Positions 23,648-33,339 are shown, counted from the stretch's first letter. The stretch is DNA of 64,000 nt from JBMNCQ01 sp049366715 (GCA_049366715.1 JBMNCQ010000083.1:1-64000); one strand, 5' to 3'. A program made the numbers and translations. Notes: generated by a model not told the origin, from the letters alone.

Positions 23648-24735
23648 AAGCAGAAAATGTTTTAATTATTCCGATTTTTATCCCCCATCTGGGTTGTCCT
23701 CATACTTGTGTTTTCTGTAATCAGCATAAAATAGCCGGTGCGTATGCCTGTCCTGATACCCGGGATATTATTGATACCGCGGAAAGATATTTAAAGACAG
23801 CCGGAAAACGAAAAATCACACGGGTCGAGATCGCCTTTTACGGCGGCAGTTTTACGGGTATTGAGCCTGATTTGCAAGAAAGGCTTCTTAAAGCTGCCGG
23901 AATTTTAAAGAAAAGCCAAAAAATTCAGGGGATCCGGTTATCCACCAGACCGGATTATATCAATCCTGAAGTTATCAAAGTTCTGTTAAAATATGAAGTT
24001 GATACTGTAGAATTAGGGGTACAATCTTTAGATAACGAAGTACTGCAGCAGAGTGAAAGAGGCCACAGGGCCGCAGATGTTGAATATGCCGTCAGCCTTT
24101 TGCAAAGAGCCGGGATCGCCATCGGCTTACAATTGATGCCGGGGCTGCCCGGTGATTCTCCCGGGAAGGCGATTTTAACCACCGGCAAGGCCATAAGTTT
24201 AGCGCCCGACTTCATCAGAATATATCCCACGGTGGTAATTAAGGAAACAAAACTGGCTCAAATGCTGGCGGATAATCGTTATCAGCCCTGGTCCTTAGAG
24301 GAGGCGGTGGAAACAACTGCTCTTATGTACATTATGTTAAGCAAGGCAGGGATCCCTGTGATCAGACTTGGTTTACAGCAGACGGAAAATCTGACCGCCG
24401 GCAAAGATTTAATTGCCGGACCGTATCACTCTGCTTTTGGGGAATTGGTAAAATCACGGGTTTTCCGTAAACAAGTCGAGATGCTTTTATTGAATACAAA
24501 TTTGTATCGGCAAGAGGCAGATGTTAATTTAAAATGTAATTATCGGGATATATCTCAGGTTAAAGGCCAAAAATCCGTTAATATCCGGTACTTTAAAGAG
24601 AATTTTCATCTAAATTTAAATGTTTCTCCTGATCCCCAAATACTTCCTGCTGCCATTAGGATAGAGTTAAACACCGGAAATCTTTTCTTTTATTTTTCAA
24701 GAAGGGAGTTTTTGGAGAAATATCGAATAGAATAG
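23644..24735 (+). CDS. Elp3-like radical SAM protein
   Basis: A 363-residue radical SAM protein of the Elp3/coproporphyrinogen-oxidase-like group regularly found between rnc and smc in Clostridia. The Fe-S site is CPHTCVFC (spacing 3 and 2), and AFYGGSFTGI and LGVQSLDNEVL are conserved radical SAM segments. There is no acetyltransferase domain as in full Elp3. The GTG start overlaps the rnc stop, so it is translationally coupled. The substrate is unknown; tRNA modification is plausible by kinship only. Confidence 0.88.
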   Translation: MKAENVLIIPIFIPHLGCPHTCVFCNQHKIAGAYACPDTRDIIDTAERYLKTAGKRKITRVEIAFYGGSFTGIEPDLQERLLKAAGILKKSQKIQGIRLSTRPDYINPEVIKVLLKYEVDTVELGVQSLDNEVLQQSERGHRAADVEYAVSLLQRAGIAIGLQLMPGLPGDSPGKAILTTGKAISLAPDFIRIYPTVVIKETKLAQMLADNRYQPWSLEEAVETTALMYIMLSKAGIPVIRLGLQQTENLTAGKDLIAGPYHSAFGELVKSRVFRKQVEMLLLNTNLYRQEADVNLKCNYRDISQVKGQKSVNIRYFKENFHLNLNVSPDPQILPAAIRIELNTGNLFFYFSRREFLEKYRIE

Positions 24736-24750
24736 AATGTTGTAATTACT

Positions 24751-24790
24751 ATAGTGTCTAGCAAATTACTAGTCACTATTTTCCTTATTT
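24751..24790 (+). terminator. Terminator-like hairpin before smc
   Basis: ATAGTGTCTAG and CTAGTCACTAT form an 11-position stem with one T-T mismatch around a 7-base loop, followed by TTTCCTTATTT. It would separate rnc and the radical SAM gene from smc, at least in part. Confidence 0.6.
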
Positions 24791-24803
24791 CGGGGGTGGC
24801 GGA

Positions 24804-27800
24804 TTGTATCTAAAAAGACTGGAAATACAAGGCTTTAAATCCTTTGCGGATAAAGTAGACATAGATTTCAATTCGGGAATCACTGTGGTAGTAGGTCCTA
24901 ATGGCAGCGGCAAATCAAATGTAGTAGATGCGATCAGATGGGTCTTAGGTGAACAGAGTGCCAAGACTTTGCGGGGCCTGCGTATGGACGATGTTATTTT
25001 TTCCGGAAGCAATAAGCGCAGACCTGTAGGAATGGCGCAGGTTTCTTTAACTTTAGATAATTCTTCAGGCATGTTTCCTTTAGATTATCAGGAAGTAACG
25101 GTGACCAGACGGCTATACCGGTCAGGAGAGAGTGAATATTTAATTAATAAAGTTTCTTGCCGCATGAAAGATATTCACCAGCTTTTTATGGATACAGGAG
25201 TTGGGAAAGAAGGATTTTCCGTAATCGGACAAGGTAAAATAGATGAAATTTTATCTTTGCGGGCTGAAGACAGAAGAAATCTAATTGAAGAAGCAGCCGG
25301 AATTGTAAAATACCGCTATCGCAAAAAAGAAGCAGAAAGAAAATTAGAGGATACGGAGCAAAGCATTTTGCGGATTAGGGATATTGTCCATGAACTGACC
25401 GAGCAGTTGGGCCCTTTAGAAGAACAGGCTGCTAAAGCTCAAAAATATCAAAGCTGGAAAAAAGAACTGGATCAATTAGAGATTAGTATGGCGATTCATG
25501 CAGTAGAAGAAAATCAGGAAAAAGAAAAAGAATTTGGCCGGCTTATTGAAGAGCTAGAAAATCGTTTGGAGCAGACAAATACCAAATATCATCAAATAGC
25601 TTCACAAATTGAAAATTTAAGATTTACAAGTCAAAAATTAGAACAAGATATCACAAATAACCAGCAGAAATATTTTGCTATTAATACTGAGTTGGAAAGA
25701 AAAGAACATCAAATTGAAATGTCTCAAGAACGTCAAAACAGTATAAACATTCAGATGAAAAGGATCGCAGAAGATGTCGCAAATCAGATATCGCAAAAGG
25801 ACAAAATTTCCGCCGAAGTTAATATGAAAAAACAAGAACTGCAAAATATTGAAGGAGAGTTTCTAGAAGCTTCCGATATTGTCCGGGAATTAACAGCAAC
25901 AATCAGTCAATATAAAGATAACCTCTCCCATAATAATTTGCGATTAGATGAATATAAAGTGCAAATTATTGAAAATTTGCAGGAAAAAGCTACTGTCGGC
26001 AATGAATTAAGCAAATTAGACAATGAAGCAGCTTTATTAGCACGCAGGTTTCAGCAGTTAAAAGAAAAATTATTTCAGCTGGAAACTTCTTTAGCCGCAG
26101 GCGAAGAAGAAGCCCAAGAGTTGGCAGAAGAGCAGCAGGCCTGCACATTTGCCAAAGAACAACTGGATCTTTTCTTAGCAGAACAACAGGAAGATTTAAA
26201 AAAAACCGGCTGTTTGCAGGACGATTTAAGGCAAAAAATCGCTGCTAAGCAGTTAGAATTTCAAAAAATACAATCCAGGTACGGGGTTTTAGAAGAAATG
26301 GAAGAGACGGGGGACGGTTACCAGCAAGGAGTCAGGGCTATCCTTGCCGAGATACGCAATAAATCTGTAAAAATCAAGGGCATTATCGGAACGGTAGCAG
26401 ATATAATAAATGTCCCGCCGGAGTTTGAGGCCGCGGTGGAAAATGCCTTGGGCGGCGCACTGCAATATATCATAGCCGAGCATGATCAGAAGGCCCAGGA
26501 GGCGATTACCTTTCTAAAAAGAGAGAAAAAAGGCAGGGCGACATTTCTGCCTTTGAATACAATAAAGGCCAGGAATATTAATACTAAGCTGGACGGTCCG
26601 CAGGTCATCGGCAGAGCAGTAGAATTGATAAGTTTTGATAAAAAATACCAGGAATTAATGGAATACCTCTTAGGACGGATCTGGATCATTAAGGATTTGG
26701 CCTCAGCTGTTGCCATCGGCAAAAAAAATGGTTTTAATTGCAGAATGGTAACGCCGGAAGGGGAAATTGTGACGCCGGGCGGAGCATTGACAGGGGGAAC
26801 ATATCATAAAAATAAAACAGGCATATTAACGCGAAAGCGGCTGTTAAAAGAGCTTGCCCAACAAATAGCTGCAGCAGAAAATGAAATTAATTTATTAAAT
26901 AATAATATGAATTCTTTGGAAGGGAAAAATAAAAAATTAGTCGTACGGATTGATGAAGTGAAAGAAGATATCCATAGTCATTTAATTAAAATTGGCGATG
27001 TCAATCATAAAAAAGAGCAGGTTCTCAAAGAGCTTAAACGGTTTAGAGATGAAGAGCAGCTTTTGCATATTGAACAGGCGGAAATATTGGAACAAAAGGA
27101 GAGTATCGAGACTGCAAAGGAAAAACTGTTACAGGAAGAACAACGCTTAGTTCTTAAAAATACAGAGGTGGAAAAAGAAATAGCTGAATTACAGGCTCAT
27201 TTAAAAGAAACTGCCGCAGCTCAGGAGGGCTTAACGGAAAATCTGCATGAAAAGAAGATTAGAGCAGCAACCCTTAAACGCAGTAATGATTTGATTAAAG
27301 AACAGTTGCTGGGTCTTGAACAGCGGATCTCGGAAATTAAGGAAAATGAATTAAAACTTGTGAAAGAGCAAGAAGGATTGGCAAGGGAGATGGACCAGCT
27401 GGAGGAGAATATCCGTTGCTGCGGTGAAGAGATTAAGGAGTCCACCAGGGAACTGCAAAAGCTCCAGACCGTTATCGACGGGGAAAAGGAACAGAAAATC
27501 TCCCTGCAGGAACAACTGGCTGCCGGGGAGAAAGAGCTGAAGATCAAACAAACCGATATTGAGCAGCTGCGGGAAGAGGTTTATCAAGCTAATATGAAGC
27601 TAACTAAGATCCAAATGGAGATAAAATCCAGCCAGGATAAGCTGTTGGAACAGTTCGGCTATACTTTGCAAGAGGCTTTAAACATTAAATTAACGATTAC
27701 CAACAAGCGGAATACGATGAAAAGAATTAGTGAGCTAAAAGAATACATAGCTGACCTGGGATTAGTTAATTTTGCCGCTATTGCTGAGTTTGAAAGGGTT

Positions 27801-28358
27801 GCCCAAAGGTTGGATTTTTTGGCTGAACAATTGAGAGATCTGGAAGAGGCGCAGGATTCCCTGGTTAAAGTGATTAAAGAGATGGATTTAATTATGGTAA
27901 AAAGATTTAAGGAGACATTTGCCTTAGTTAATGAAGCTTTTAATTCGGTTTTTATTGAGATGTTCGGAGGCGGAAGCGCTTCTTTAGAACTCTCGGATAA
28001 AGATAACTTACTGGAAACAGGTATCGATATTATTGCTCAGCCACCAGGCAAGAAAGCACAGACCCTTTCCTTGCTTTCCGGTGGAGAACGGGCCATGACG
28101 GCGATTGCTTTATTATTTGCTATTCTGAGAATTAAGCCCAGCCCTTTCTGCGTCTTAGATGAAATAGAAGCGGCTTTGGATGAAGCCAATGTTGACCGGT
28201 TTGCCTCTTTTTTAAAGTATTATACGGACAAGACCCAGTTTATCATAATATCTCACCGTAAAGGCACGATGGAAGCGGCCGATGTATTATACGGGGTTAC
28301 CATTGAAGAAGCCGGAGTATCTAAACTAATATCCGTAAAGTTAAGTGAAGCAGTATAA
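24804..28358 (+). CDS. smc: Chromosome segregation protein SMC
   Basis: A 1184-residue condensin subunit that compacts and segregates the chromosome with ScpA and ScpB. Domains in order: N-terminal ATPase head with Walker A GPNGSGKSN near residues 32-40; coiled coil about 165-500; hinge about 510-670 including the GGALTGGTY segment; second coiled coil to about 1010; C-terminal head with the signature LSGGERAMTAIALLFAI and Walker B CVLDEIEAALD. The start is TTG at 24804 after GGGGGTGGCGG. Length is typical. Confidence 0.97.
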   Translation: MYLKRLEIQGFKSFADKVDIDFNSGITVVVGPNGSGKSNVVDAIRWVLGEQSAKTLRGLRMDDVIFSGSNKRRPVGMAQVSLTLDNSSGMFPLDYQEVTVTRRLYRSGESEYLINKVSCRMKDIHQLFMDTGVGKEGFSVIGQGKIDEILSLRAEDRRNLIEEAAGIVKYRYRKKEAERKLEDTEQSILRIRDIVHELTEQLGPLEEQAAKAQKYQSWKKELDQLEISMAIHAVEENQEKEKEFGRLIEELENRLEQTNTKYHQIASQIENLRFTSQKLEQDITNNQQKYFAINTELERKEHQIEMSQERQNSINIQMKRIAEDVANQISQKDKISAEVNMKKQELQNIEGEFLEASDIVRELTATISQYKDNLSHNNLRLDEYKVQIIENLQEKATVGNELSKLDNEAALLARRFQQLKEKLFQLETSLAAGEEEAQELAEEQQACTFAKEQLDLFLAEQQEDLKKTGCLQDDLRQKIAAKQLEFQKIQSRYGVLEEMEETGDGYQQGVRAILAEIRNKSVKIKGIIGTVADIINVPPEFEAAVENALGGALQYIIAEHDQKAQEAITFLKREKKGRATFLPLNTIKARNINTKLDGPQVIGRAVELISFDKKYQELMEYLLGRIWIIKDLASAVAIGKKNGFNCRMVTPEGEIVTPGGALTGGTYHKNKTGILTRKRLLKELAQQIAAAENEINLLNNNMNSLEGKNKKLVVRIDEVKEDIHSHLIKIGDVNHKKEQVLKELKRFRDEEQLLHIEQAEILEQKESIETAKEKLLQEEQRLVLKNTEVEKEIAELQAHLKETAAAQEGLTENLHEKKIRAATLKRSNDLIKEQLLGLEQRISEIKENELKLVKEQEGLAREMDQLEENIRCCGEEIKESTRELQKLQTVIDGEKEQKISLQEQLAAGEKELKIKQTDIEQLREEVYQANMKLTKIQMEIKSSQDKLLEQFGYTLQEALNIKLTITNKRNTMKRISELKEYIADLGLVNFAAIAEFERVAQRLDFLAEQLRDLEEAQDSLVKVIKEMDLIMVKRFKETFALVNEAFNSVFIEMFGGGSASLELSDKDNLLETGIDIIAQPPGKKAQTLSLLSGGERAMTAIALLFAILRIKPSPFCVLDEIEAALDEANVDRFASFLKYYTDKTQFIIISHRKGTMEAADVLYGVTIEEAGVSKLISVKLSEAV

Positions 28359-28464
28359 CAATGAGAACCGGACTTTGCGGGTGAACCGCCAGGTATTTCA
28401 CGGCGTTATGGATAAACTATAAAAAAGCCGGTCTGGTGACTAAACAGTGATTGGAGTGAATATT

Positions 28465-29439
28465 GTGGGGATATTTTCAAAATTAAAAGAATCCCTGAAA
28501 GGCAATTTTAGGGGAGAAAAGTTATCAGATAGTTTAACGAAAACCAGAAAAGGATTTATTGATAAGGTTTTTGATGTTTTTACAGGCAAAGCAATAGATG
28601 ACGAGTTGTTTGAAGAACTGGAAGAAGTCTTGATCCAGGGTGATGTAGGCGTTAATACGGCAATTGATCTGGTGCAAAAGCTTAGAGAACGGGTTAAAAC
28701 AGATAAGCTTAAGGAAGCAGAGCAATTACGGCAGGTCTTAGTGGAAGAAATCATAAAAATAATGGGTGAGGAGATCCCTCAATTAAATTTAACTCCCGGT
28801 GAGTTAAATATTTTGCTGATCGTTGGAGTTAATGGAGTAGGAAAAACAACCAGTATCGGCAAACTGGCTTATAAACTGAAGACAGAGGGGAAAAGGGTTA
28901 TTCTGGGTGCCGGAGATACCTTCAGGGCCGCGGCTATTGATCAGCTAAAAGTTTGGGGAGAGCGGGTAGGAATAGATGTAATCAGTCATAAGGAAGGTGC
29001 AGATCCCGCTGCGGTAGTTTATGATGCCATTCAAGCTGCAAAGGCCAGAAAAGGCGACGTTTTAATCATTGATACCGCCGGGCGGCTTCATAATAAGGTT
29101 AACCTGATGGAAGAACTGAAAAAAATCAAACGAATTATCGATAAAGAGACGAATCAGGCCTTAAAAGAAGTGCTTTTGGTATTGGATGCAACTACGGGAC
29201 AAAATGCCCTGGCGCAGGCTAAGACTTTTGGAGAGACAGCAGGGGTAACGGGTGTAATTTTAACCAAACTTGATGGAACTGCCAAAGGCGGAGTGGTCAT
29301 CGGCATTAAAGCTGAACAGGATTTACCCGTTAAATTTGTAGGAGTCGGTGAAAAGATGGAAGATTTACAGGTGTTTAATCCTCAGGATTTTGTGGCGGCT
29401 CTGTTCACGGAAGGGGTTGATATCCCTGAGGAAGGCTGA
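28465..29439 (+). CDS. ftsY: Signal recognition particle receptor FtsY
   Basis: A 324-residue SRP-family GTPase that docks ribosome-nascent chain complexes at the membrane. The N domain is followed by G1 GVNGVGKTTS near residue 127, DTFRAAAIDQL, G3 DTAGRL near 209, TKLDGTAKGG and FVGVGEKMEDL. The GTG at 28465 after TGGAGTG gives the usual short N-terminal region; an in-frame GTG at 28447 lies in the ribosome site. smc-ftsY adjacency is the Firmicute norm. The 3' end overlaps the next gene. Confidence 0.96.
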   Translation: MGIFSKLKESLKGNFRGEKLSDSLTKTRKGFIDKVFDVFTGKAIDDELFEELEEVLIQGDVGVNTAIDLVQKLRERVKTDKLKEAEQLRQVLVEEIIKIMGEEIPQLNLTPGELNILLIVGVNGVGKTTSIGKLAYKLKTEGKRVILGAGDTFRAAAIDQLKVWGERVGIDVISHKEGADPAAVVYDAIQAAKARKGDVLIIDTAGRLHNKVNLMEELKKIKRIIDKETNQALKEVLLVLDATTGQNALAQAKTFGETAGVTGVILTKLDGTAKGGVVIGIKAEQDLPVKFVGVGEKMEDLQVFNPQDFVAALFTEGVDIPEEG

Positions 29440-30220
29440 TTTTGCCGTTATTGGTGGTACAGGAGTGTATAATCCTAACATGCTGACTGAAAGCGAGGAT
29501 ATCCCGGTAGATACTCCTTTTGGTACTGTGAATCTTAAAATAGGCAGGTTAAAAGAAAAAACGATTGCGTTTCTGCCCCGCCACGGAGCCCGGCATTCCG
29601 TGCCCCCTCATAAAATTAATTATCGTGCCAATATTATGGCTCTCGGGAAAATCGGGGTCAAAAAGGTTATTGCAACTGCTGCGGTAGGTTCTTTGAACAG
29701 AGAAATGGAGCCGGGGCATTTGGTTTTAATCGACCAGTTTATAGATTTTACCAAAGGAAGAATTCAGACTTTTTATGAAGGGGGAGCAAGAGGGGTGCTG
29801 CATGTAGATATGAGTAATCCTTATTGTCCCCAACTGCGCCAGGCAATTTTGGCTTCCTGCCCCCCGGAAATTAAGCTGCATAATGGCGGCAATTATGTCT
29901 GCACAGAAGGCCCCCGCTTTGAAACTCCTGCCGAAATAAACATGTTTAGGCAGTGGGAAGGGGATTTAGTTGGCATGACCAGCGTACCGGAGGTTGTGTT
30001 AGCGAAAGAACTCGGCTTATGTTATGCCGGTATTGCCATGGTCACTAATTTTGCCGCAGGTATTTCCCCCCATCCCCTTACTCACCAGGAAGTGGTGGAG
30101 ACTATGCAGGAAAATACGCAGAATTTACAAAAATTAATTATGGAGACTTTAAACAATTTAGACGGGGAAAGAAGCTGCTTTTGTCCTGAAGCCAATAAAG
30201 AAGCCGGAAATTTTTCCTGA
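29417..30220 (+). CDS. MTA/MTI-type purine nucleoside phosphorylase
   Basis: A protein of about 267 residues of the PNP/MTAP family (IGGTGVYNP; FLPRHGARHSVPPHKINYRAN; YVCTEGPRFETPAE; GMTSVPEVVLAKELGLCYA). Adenine-specific MTA phosphorylases carry Asp in the TDYD motif, but here the segment is VTNFAAG with Asn, as in enzymes that prefer 6-oxopurines. With a deaminase in the same operon, 5'-methylthioinosine or 5'-deoxyinosine is the likely substrate. The start is uncertain: TTG at 29417 or CTG at 29426, both inside the end of ftsY. Confidence 0.88.
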   Translation: MISLRKADFAVIGGTGVYNPNMLTESEDIPVDTPFGTVNLKIGRLKEKTIAFLPRHGARHSVPPHKINYRANIMALGKIGVKKVIATAAVGSLNREMEPGHLVLIDQFIDFTKGRIQTFYEGGARGVLHVDMSNPYCPQLRQAILASCPPEIKLHNGGNYVCTEGPRFETPAEINMFRQWEGDLVGMTSVPEVVLAKELGLCYAGIAMVTNFAAGISPHPLTHQEVVETMQENTQNLQKLIMETLNNLDGERSCFCPEANKEAGNFS

Positions 30221-30233
30221 AAGGGGGGAGAAA

Positions 30234-31271
30234 GTGGACGCAGTAAAATTTCGTAATGATAAGTTAGTTTTATTAGATCAGACCAAACTTCCTGTGAATG
30301 TTGTCTTTATTGAATGTAAAAGTTATCGCTGTGTTGCGGAATCCATCAAAAACATGAAAGTCAGGGGGGCACCGGCCATTGGTGTTGCTGCAGCTTACGG
30401 CTTAGTATTAGCAGCTTTAGAATACCGGACTCTGGCTCCCGGAGATTTCATGGTCCGGGTAAGAGAAGCGGCCCGGACACTTAGTTTGACCCGCCCTACC
30501 GCCGTAAATCTTTTCTGGGCTCTGAACAGGATGCTGTCGGTATTTGTTGACGATGCTGACTCTGATGTGGAACAATTGGTAGCAAAGCTCCGGGCGGAAG
30601 CCGGCCGAATTCAAAAAGAAGATTTGGATATGAATATAAAAATGGCCCAGGCAGGTTGTAATTTAATCCCCCCTCGCGCCAATATTTTAACCCATTGTAA
30701 TGCGGGAGCTCTTGCTACAGCCGGTTACGGCACGGCTCTGGGGATAATAAGAGAGGCTCATAAAGAAGGAAAATTGCAGATGGTTTATGCCGATGAGACA
30801 CGGCCGCTCTTACAAGGGGCCCGTTTAACGGCCTTTGAATTAATGGAAGATGGAATTCCCACGACCCTGATTGCGGATAATATGGCAGCTTATCTTATGC
30901 AACAAAAAAAAATTGACTGCATAATTGTAGGCGCCGACCGGATTGCCGGCAACGGAGACGTGGCAAATAAAATCGGTACCTATGGAGTTGCTGTTTTGGC
31001 CAAGTATCATAATATTCCTTTTTATGTTGCAGCACCTGCTTCAACTTTTGACTTAAGTTTATCAACAGGAAAAGACATCCCCATTGAAGAGAGGAATCCT
31101 GAGGAAATCAGAAAAATTGGCGGTGTCTCCATAGCACCTCCGGAAGTAAGGGTTGTTAATCCCGCTTTTGATATTACCCCCCATGACCTGATCACGGCAA
31201 TTGTTACCGATAAAGGAATCTTAAAACCTGAATACAGCACACAGATCAAAAGGATGTTTTTGAATGGATAA
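30234..31271 (+). CDS. mtnA: S-methyl-5-thioribose-1-phosphate isomerase
   Basis: A 345-residue aldose-ketose isomerase of the eIF2B-like fold, converting 5-methylthioribose-1-phosphate (or 5-deoxyribose-1-phosphate) to the ribulose form. The catalytic Cys is in THCNAGALAT near residue 156, the catalytic Asp in VGADRIAGNGDVANKIGT near 236, and KVRGAPAIGVAAAYG is conserved. The GTG start follows GGGGGGAG. It overlaps the next ORF by 8 bases, so the product passes to a coupled enzyme. Confidence 0.96.
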   Translation: MDAVKFRNDKLVLLDQTKLPVNVVFIECKSYRCVAESIKNMKVRGAPAIGVAAAYGLVLAALEYRTLAPGDFMVRVREAARTLSLTRPTAVNLFWALNRMLSVFVDDADSDVEQLVAKLRAEAGRIQKEDLDMNIKMAQAGCNLIPPRANILTHCNAGALATAGYGTALGIIREAHKEGKLQMVYADETRPLLQGARLTAFELMEDGIPTTLIADNMAAYLMQQKKIDCIIVGADRIAGNGDVANKIGTYGVAVLAKYHNIPFYVAAPASTFDLSLSTGKDIPIEERNPEEIRKIGGVSIAPPEVRVVNPAFDITPHDLITAIVTDKGILKPEYSTQIKRMFLNG

Positions 31272-31899
31272 TAAACATGGAATAATCAGATATGGCAAGA
31301 AGATGCTTCACCTGGGATTAGTTGCCGCTACCTGGGGAAATATCTCTCTGAAAAGTCAGGATAGTAATATTTTTATTACGCCCAGCGGAATGGATTATGA
31401 ACACCTGGTACCTGATGACATTGTAAAAGTAAATAGAGAAGGGAAGATCATAGCGGGCTGGCGTAAACCGTCCAGTGAGCTGCTTTTGCATTTGGAGATT
31501 TACCGGGCCAGAAGTGATGTTAATGCTGTAATTCATACGCACAGTTTATATGCCGGTGCCTATGCGGCAGCGAGGAAAGAGATCCTGCCTCTCATCGAAG
31601 ATATGGCTCAAGTTATCGGCGGAACTGTCGAGGTAGCGGAATATGCATTACCGGGAACCGCCGAATTGGCCCAAAATGCCGTGAAAGCTTTAGGAATCAA
31701 AGGAGCTGTTTTATTAGCCAACCATGGAGCTGTAGGAGTAGGTAAAGATTTGGAGGAGGCCTTTAAAGCCTGTCTGCTTCTGGAAAAAACCGCTCATATC
31801 GGTATTGCGGCTGCGGTTTTAGGTGAACCTCATGTTCTGTCGGCAAGAGACGTACAAATGATGAGAAATGCTTACTTAACGTCATATGGTCAAAAGTAA
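31264..31899 (+). CDS. Class II aldolase, probable 5-deoxy- or 5-methylthioribulose-1-phosphate aldolase
   Basis: A 211-residue zinc aldolase of the fuculose-1-phosphate aldolase/MtnB superfamily. Metal ligands are visible as HTH in VIHTHSLYAG near residue 94 and in LLANHGAVGVG near 156; the catalytic Glu is probably in SSELLLHLEIY near 73. No MtnX or MtnD is present, so instead of MtnB dehydration it would cleave the ketose phosphate to dihydroxyacetone phosphate plus acetaldehyde or methylthioacetaldehyde, as in the DHAP shunt. The choice between aldolase and dehydratase is inferred from context. Confidence 0.85.
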   Translation: MDNKHGIIRYGKKMLHLGLVAATWGNISLKSQDSNIFITPSGMDYEHLVPDDIVKVNREGKIIAGWRKPSSELLLHLEIYRARSDVNAVIHTHSLYAGAYAAARKEILPLIEDMAQVIGGTVEVAEYALPGTAELAQNAVKALGIKGAVLLANHGAVGVGKDLEEAFKACLLLEKTAHIGIAAAVLGEPHVLSARDVQMMRNAYLTSYGQK

Positions 31900-31916
31900 A
31901 AGTAAGGAGGAGTAGA

Positions 31917-33209
31917 ATGAAGAAAATTTTAATCAAAGACGCATATATTTTAACGATGACAGAAGACTTTCCCGGACAGGCCGTTAAAGGGGATATTTTA
32001 ATTGAAGGCCAGCAGATTAAAGAGATCGGCAGCATTACCAATACCTTGGAAAATGCTGAAATAATTGATGGTAGAAATTGTGTGGCTCTGCCCGGTCTGG
32101 TAAACTGTCATACCCATGCTGCCATGACTCTGCTCAGGGGTTATGCCGATGATATGGAGCTAATGCCCTGGCTGCAGGAAAAAATCTGGCCCCAGGAAGC
32201 AAAATTAACCGCGGAGCATGTCTACTGGGGCACCAAACTTGCTATTTTGGAGATGATTAAAACAGGCACGACTACTTTTGCCGATATGTATTTTTTCATG
32301 GATAATGTTGCGGCAGCGGTTGAAGAAAGCGGTATAAGGGCGGTCCTGGCCAGAGGCATGATCGGTTTAAATGATCGGGAATTCGGCACCTTGCAAGAAA
32401 GCAAGGATTTTGTAAAAAACTGGCAGGGAGCTGCTCAGGGGAGAATTAGCTGTATGTTCGGTCCTCATGCGCTTTATACCTGCCCCCCGGATTATTTACA
32501 GAAGGTTATTGAAGCTGCTAAAGAGTTGAATGCAGGGATTCATATCCATCTGGCGGAGACAAAGCAGGAATTTTCCGATATGAGAAAAGAATATAGTGCC
32601 ACCCCTATCCAGCATATTTTAGATACAGGATTATTTGACTTGCCGGTTCTGGCTGCCCATTGTGTTCATTTAACAGAAGAAGATATCTCTATTTTAAGCA
32701 GACAGCAGGCAGGCGTTGCCCATAATCCGACCAGCAATATGAAGCTTGCCAGCGGAATGGCTCCTATTCCCCAGCTTTTAACCGCAGGGATTAAAGTAGG
32801 TCTGGGTACCGACGGGTCGGCCAGCAATAATAACTTGAATATGTTTGAAGAAATGCATCTTGCTTCTTTGTTACACAAAGTGAGCTGGGGAGACCCCACC
32901 TTAATACCTGCTTATCAGGCTTTACAAATGGGGACGGTATTCGGCTCTCATGTTGTAGGCTTAGCAGAGGAGACCGGTACTCTGGAAAAAGGGAAGAAGG
33001 CCGACATTATTCTCCTGGATTTAGATCAGCCTCATTTGTGCCCCCAGTATGATTTAACGGCTAATTTAATCTATTCAGCCCAAGGTTCGGATGTGAAAAC
33101 GACAATTATTGATGGCAAAGTAGTAATGAAGGACCGGGAAGTATTAAGCATAGATGTAGAAAAGACGATGTATGAAGCCAGGCGGTATGCCGGGATGATG
33201 GTAAAATAA
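31917..33209 (+). CDS. mtaD: 5-methylthioadenosine/S-adenosylhomocysteine deaminase
   Basis: A 430-residue amidohydrolase that deaminates MTA, SAH and probably 5'-deoxyadenosine to inosine forms. The metal-binding HTH is His65 and His67 in LVNCHTHAAMTLLRG; the further ligands are in HIHLAETKQE, AHCVHLT and GTDGSASNNNLNMFEEM. AAGGAGGAG precedes the ATG, 17 bases after the aldolase stop. It completes a chain of deaminase, phosphorylase, isomerase and aldolase in one operon, the same set used by Methanocaldococcus for 5'-deoxyadenosine disposal. Confidence 0.93.
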   Translation: MKKILIKDAYILTMTEDFPGQAVKGDILIEGQQIKEIGSITNTLENAEIIDGRNCVALPGLVNCHTHAAMTLLRGYADDMELMPWLQEKIWPQEAKLTAEHVYWGTKLAILEMIKTGTTTFADMYFFMDNVAAAVEESGIRAVLARGMIGLNDREFGTLQESKDFVKNWQGAAQGRISCMFGPHALYTCPPDYLQKVIEAAKELNAGIHIHLAETKQEFSDMRKEYSATPIQHILDTGLFDLPVLAAHCVHLTEEDISILSRQQAGVAHNPTSNMKLASGMAPIPQLLTAGIKVGLGTDGSASNNNLNMFEEMHLASLLHKVSWGDPTLIPAYQALQMGTVFGSHVVGLAEETGTLEKGKKADIILLDLDQPHLCPQYDLTANLIYSAQGSDVKTTIIDGKVVMKDREVLSIDVEKTMYEARRYAGMMVK

Positions 33210-33248
33210 TCTGCCGCCCCTGCGCAAGGATTTAACAGTTAACAAGGT

Positions 33249-33275
33249 AGGGCAAGCTGTCCCTTTTTCAGGGAG
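33249..33275 (+). terminator. Weak terminator after the salvage operon
   Basis: AGGG and CCCT pair around CAAGCTGT and are followed by TTTTTC. A second pairing, CCCTTTTTCAGGG, overlaps. The stem is short, so termination may be incomplete. Confidence 0.4.
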
Positions 33276-33310
33276 TAAAAAAACGACCTATATCTGTTAA
33301 GTAATATTCC

Positions 33311-33339
33311 TTGACAATATAATTAGAATCATGTATGAT
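33311..33339 (+). promoter_or_regulatory. Sigma-A promoter of the ylxM-ffh operon
   Basis: TTGACA at 33311-33316 and TATGAT at 33334-33339 with a 17-base spacer: exact -35 and five of six in the -10. An untranslated leader of about 80 bases precedes ylxM. Confidence 0.85.
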
